DNA of 64,000 nucleotides from positions 1,137,001 through 1,201,000 of the forward strand of contig NZ_CP086235.1 of assembly GCF_023612095.1 (NCBI RefSeq), in the 5' to 3' direction. The notes beneath the pieces are model-generated. The model had not been told where the DNA came from and searched no databases. It saw only the letters and a program-made list of their open reading frames with translations. Positions 62,780 to 64,000 of this stretch are shown in pieces (the stretch's first letter is position 1; every line of letters begins with the position of its first letter). A program made the position numbers and the translations under genes. Source of the stretch: Cytobacillus firmus. GTDB lineage: Bacteria; Bacillota; Bacilli; Bacillales; Cytobacillaceae.

Positions 62780-64000
62780 TTGTCTTGGCTGCACATAATG
62801 GTTTTAATTCCATTTTTATTTGCAATAATTGTTCCGTTTATTTATAGAGTGTTTACACCCCGCATACATACGGGCTGGTTTGTGCTTAGTGTGCCTTCAG
62901 TCATTTTTCTGTATTTACTAAGATATATTCCAATTATTTCAAAGGGTGAAACGATTCTTATTTATGTACCCTGGATACCAACTTATGGAATAAATTACAC
63001 AACATATATTGATGGATTAAGCTTAGTTTTTGGCTTGGTTATTACAGGAATCGGCGCATTGGTTGTGCTGTATTCCATTTATTACATGTCGAAGCTGAAA
63101 GAATCACTGCATAATTTTTATGTTTATTTACTATTATTTATGGGAGCCATGCTTGGCTTGGTTTTCTCTGATAACATTCTTGTTCTATATGTTTTTTGGG
63201 AATTGACAAGCATTTCATCTTTCTTATTGATTGCTTATTGGTATCAAAGGGAAAAATCGCGGTATGGGGCACAAAAATCAATGAATATTACGATTTTTGG
63301 CGGACTGGCCATGCTTGCCGGATTTATTATGCTGTCAATGATGACAGAAACATACAGCATTCGTGAAATGATCAATCAGACTGACACTATATATGAGCAT
63401 TCCTTATTTTTGCCTGCAATGATGCTTCTTCTTCTTGGGGCGTTCACAAAATCCGCACAATTCCCATTCAGCATTTGGCTTCCGGATGCAATGGAAGCTC
63501 CAACGCCAATTAGTGCTTATCTGCACTCAGCAACAATGGTTAAGGCGGGAATATACTTAGTGGCGCGTATGACGCCAATCTTTGGAGGTACCCCAGAGTG
63601 GTTTTGGCTTGTAACCAGTGCCGGGCTTATAACATTGCTGTATGGTTCTCTTAACGCGGTAAAACAAACAGACTTAAAGGCTTTATTAGCCTACTCAACC
63701 ATCAGCCAGCTCGGGCTGATCATGAGTCTGCTTGGCATGGGATCAGCGTCCCTGTATTACGGTACGGGTGATGAAGCTTCAATGTATGCAGCAGCTGTGC
63801 TTGCTGCAATCTTTCATTTAATCAATCACTCTACGTTTAAGGGAAGTTTGTTCATGGTTGTGGGGATTATTGACCATGAAACCGGAACAAGGGATATTAG
63901 AAGGCTGGGCGGTTTGATGCACCTGATGCCTATTTCTTTTACACTGGCTATAATTGGCGGGTTTTCAATGGCAGGCCTTCCTCCGTTTAATGGATTTCTA
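62780..64000 (+). CDS. mrpA: Na+/H+ antiporter subunit MrpA, 5' part
   Basis: MrpA is the largest subunit of the Mrp Na+/H+ antiporter complex, needed for alkali and sodium resistance. The gene runs off the window; 407 codons are present from TTG 62780, with GGGAGGGG 6 bases upstream. The product has many membrane helices and the NuoL/MrpA proton-channel motifs: the VFWELTSISSFLLIAYWY region with a membrane Glu, LHSATMVKAGIYL with a Lys, and YSTISQLGLI, HLINHSTFKGSLF with the conserved His and Lys. It could also be an NuoL-like subunit, but the HTGWFVL and LSLVFGLVITGIGALV segments favour MrpA. Confidence 0.9.
   Translation, partial: MSWLHIMVLIPFLFAIIVPFIYRVFTPRIHTGWFVLSVPSVIFLYLLRYIPIISKGETILIYVPWIPTYGINYTTYIDGLSLVFGLVITGIGALVVLYSIYYMSKLKESLHNFYVYLLLFMGAMLGLVFSDNILVLYVFWELTSISSFLLIAYWYQREKSRYGAQKSMNITIFGGLAMLAGFIMLSMMTETYSIREMINQTDTIYEHSLFLPAMMLLLLGAFTKSAQFPFSIWLPDAMEAPTPISAYLHSATMVKAGIYLVARMTPIFGGTPEWFWLVTSAGLITLLYGSLNAVKQTDLKALLAYSTISQLGLIMSLLGMGSASLYYGTGDEASMYAAAVLAAIFHLINHSTFKGSLFMVVGIIDHETGTRDIRRLGGLMHLMPISFTLAIIGGFSMAGLPPFNGFL

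Overview
This window is chromosome from an endospore-forming Bacillaceae member. Gene order matches the Bacillus subtilis hem-to-bofC region closely: hemAXCDBL, spoVID, ysxE, valS, folC, prepilin peptidase, spoIIB, maf, radC, mreBCD, minCD, spoIVFAB, rplU-prp-rpmA, spo0B, obg, pheB, pheA, niaR, nifS, nadBCA, safA, coxA-like, bofC. The moderate GC content, AGGAGG-type ribosome sites, a T-box and the sporulation genes agree. The species is not identified; a Cytobacillus/Mesobacillus-like lineage is plausible.

Layout. 1-0.3 kb: end of an amino-acid ABC transporter ATPase. 0.6-7.8 kb: a small membrane protein (minus strand), then the heme/siroheme precursor operon hemAXCDBL, with a tandem structured repeat between hemX and hemC. 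7.9-15.3 kb: spore coat genes spoVID and ysxE, T-box-controlled valS, and folC. 15.3-34.9 kb: a complete type IV pilus (T4P) locus. It has a membrane diguanylate cyclase, a secreted von Willebrand A protein, three divergent minor pilin genes, three accessory envelope genes, pilB, pilT, pilC, a major pilin, the prepilin peptidase, pilM, pilN, pilO and another prepilin. It sits where B. subtilis has only comC between folC and spoIIB. 35-45.8 kb: spoIIB, maf, radC, the shape/division genes mreBCD and minCD, the sigma-K processing pair spoIVFA/spoIVFB, and RNase G. 45.9-50.7 kb: L21 leader, rplU-prp-rpmA, spo0B, obg, pheB, pheA. 50.7-56.2 kb: NAD biosynthesis, with niaR and nifS divergent from or facing nadBCA and a palindromic operator between nifS and nadB. 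56.6-61.1 kb: spore morphogenesis (safA with a large Met/Pro/Gln repeat, a CotS-like kinase, a YhcN/CoxA-like lipoprotein, bofC). 61.2-64 kb: a solo tyrosine recombinase, a universal stress protein and the start of mrpA. B. subtilis has ruvAB after bofC, so synteny breaks here.

Functional links. SpoVID and SafA are coat/cortex-interface partners. SpoIVFA, SpoIVFB and BofC belong to the sigma-K checkpoint. Prp is encoded between L21 and the L27 precursor it trims. The T4P cluster carries both extension (PilB) and retraction (PilT) ATPases, and a GGEEF enzyme suggests c-di-GMP input.

Quality warning. At least eight conserved genes (glnQ, a PilV-like prepilin, pilB, mreB, nifS, nadB twice, nadC) are broken by single-base losses inside short homopolymers. 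Restoring one base repairs each reading frame. I treat these as probable sequencing errors and give the full-length gene coordinates. Four of the eight lie in the nad locus, which leaves some room for real decay there.
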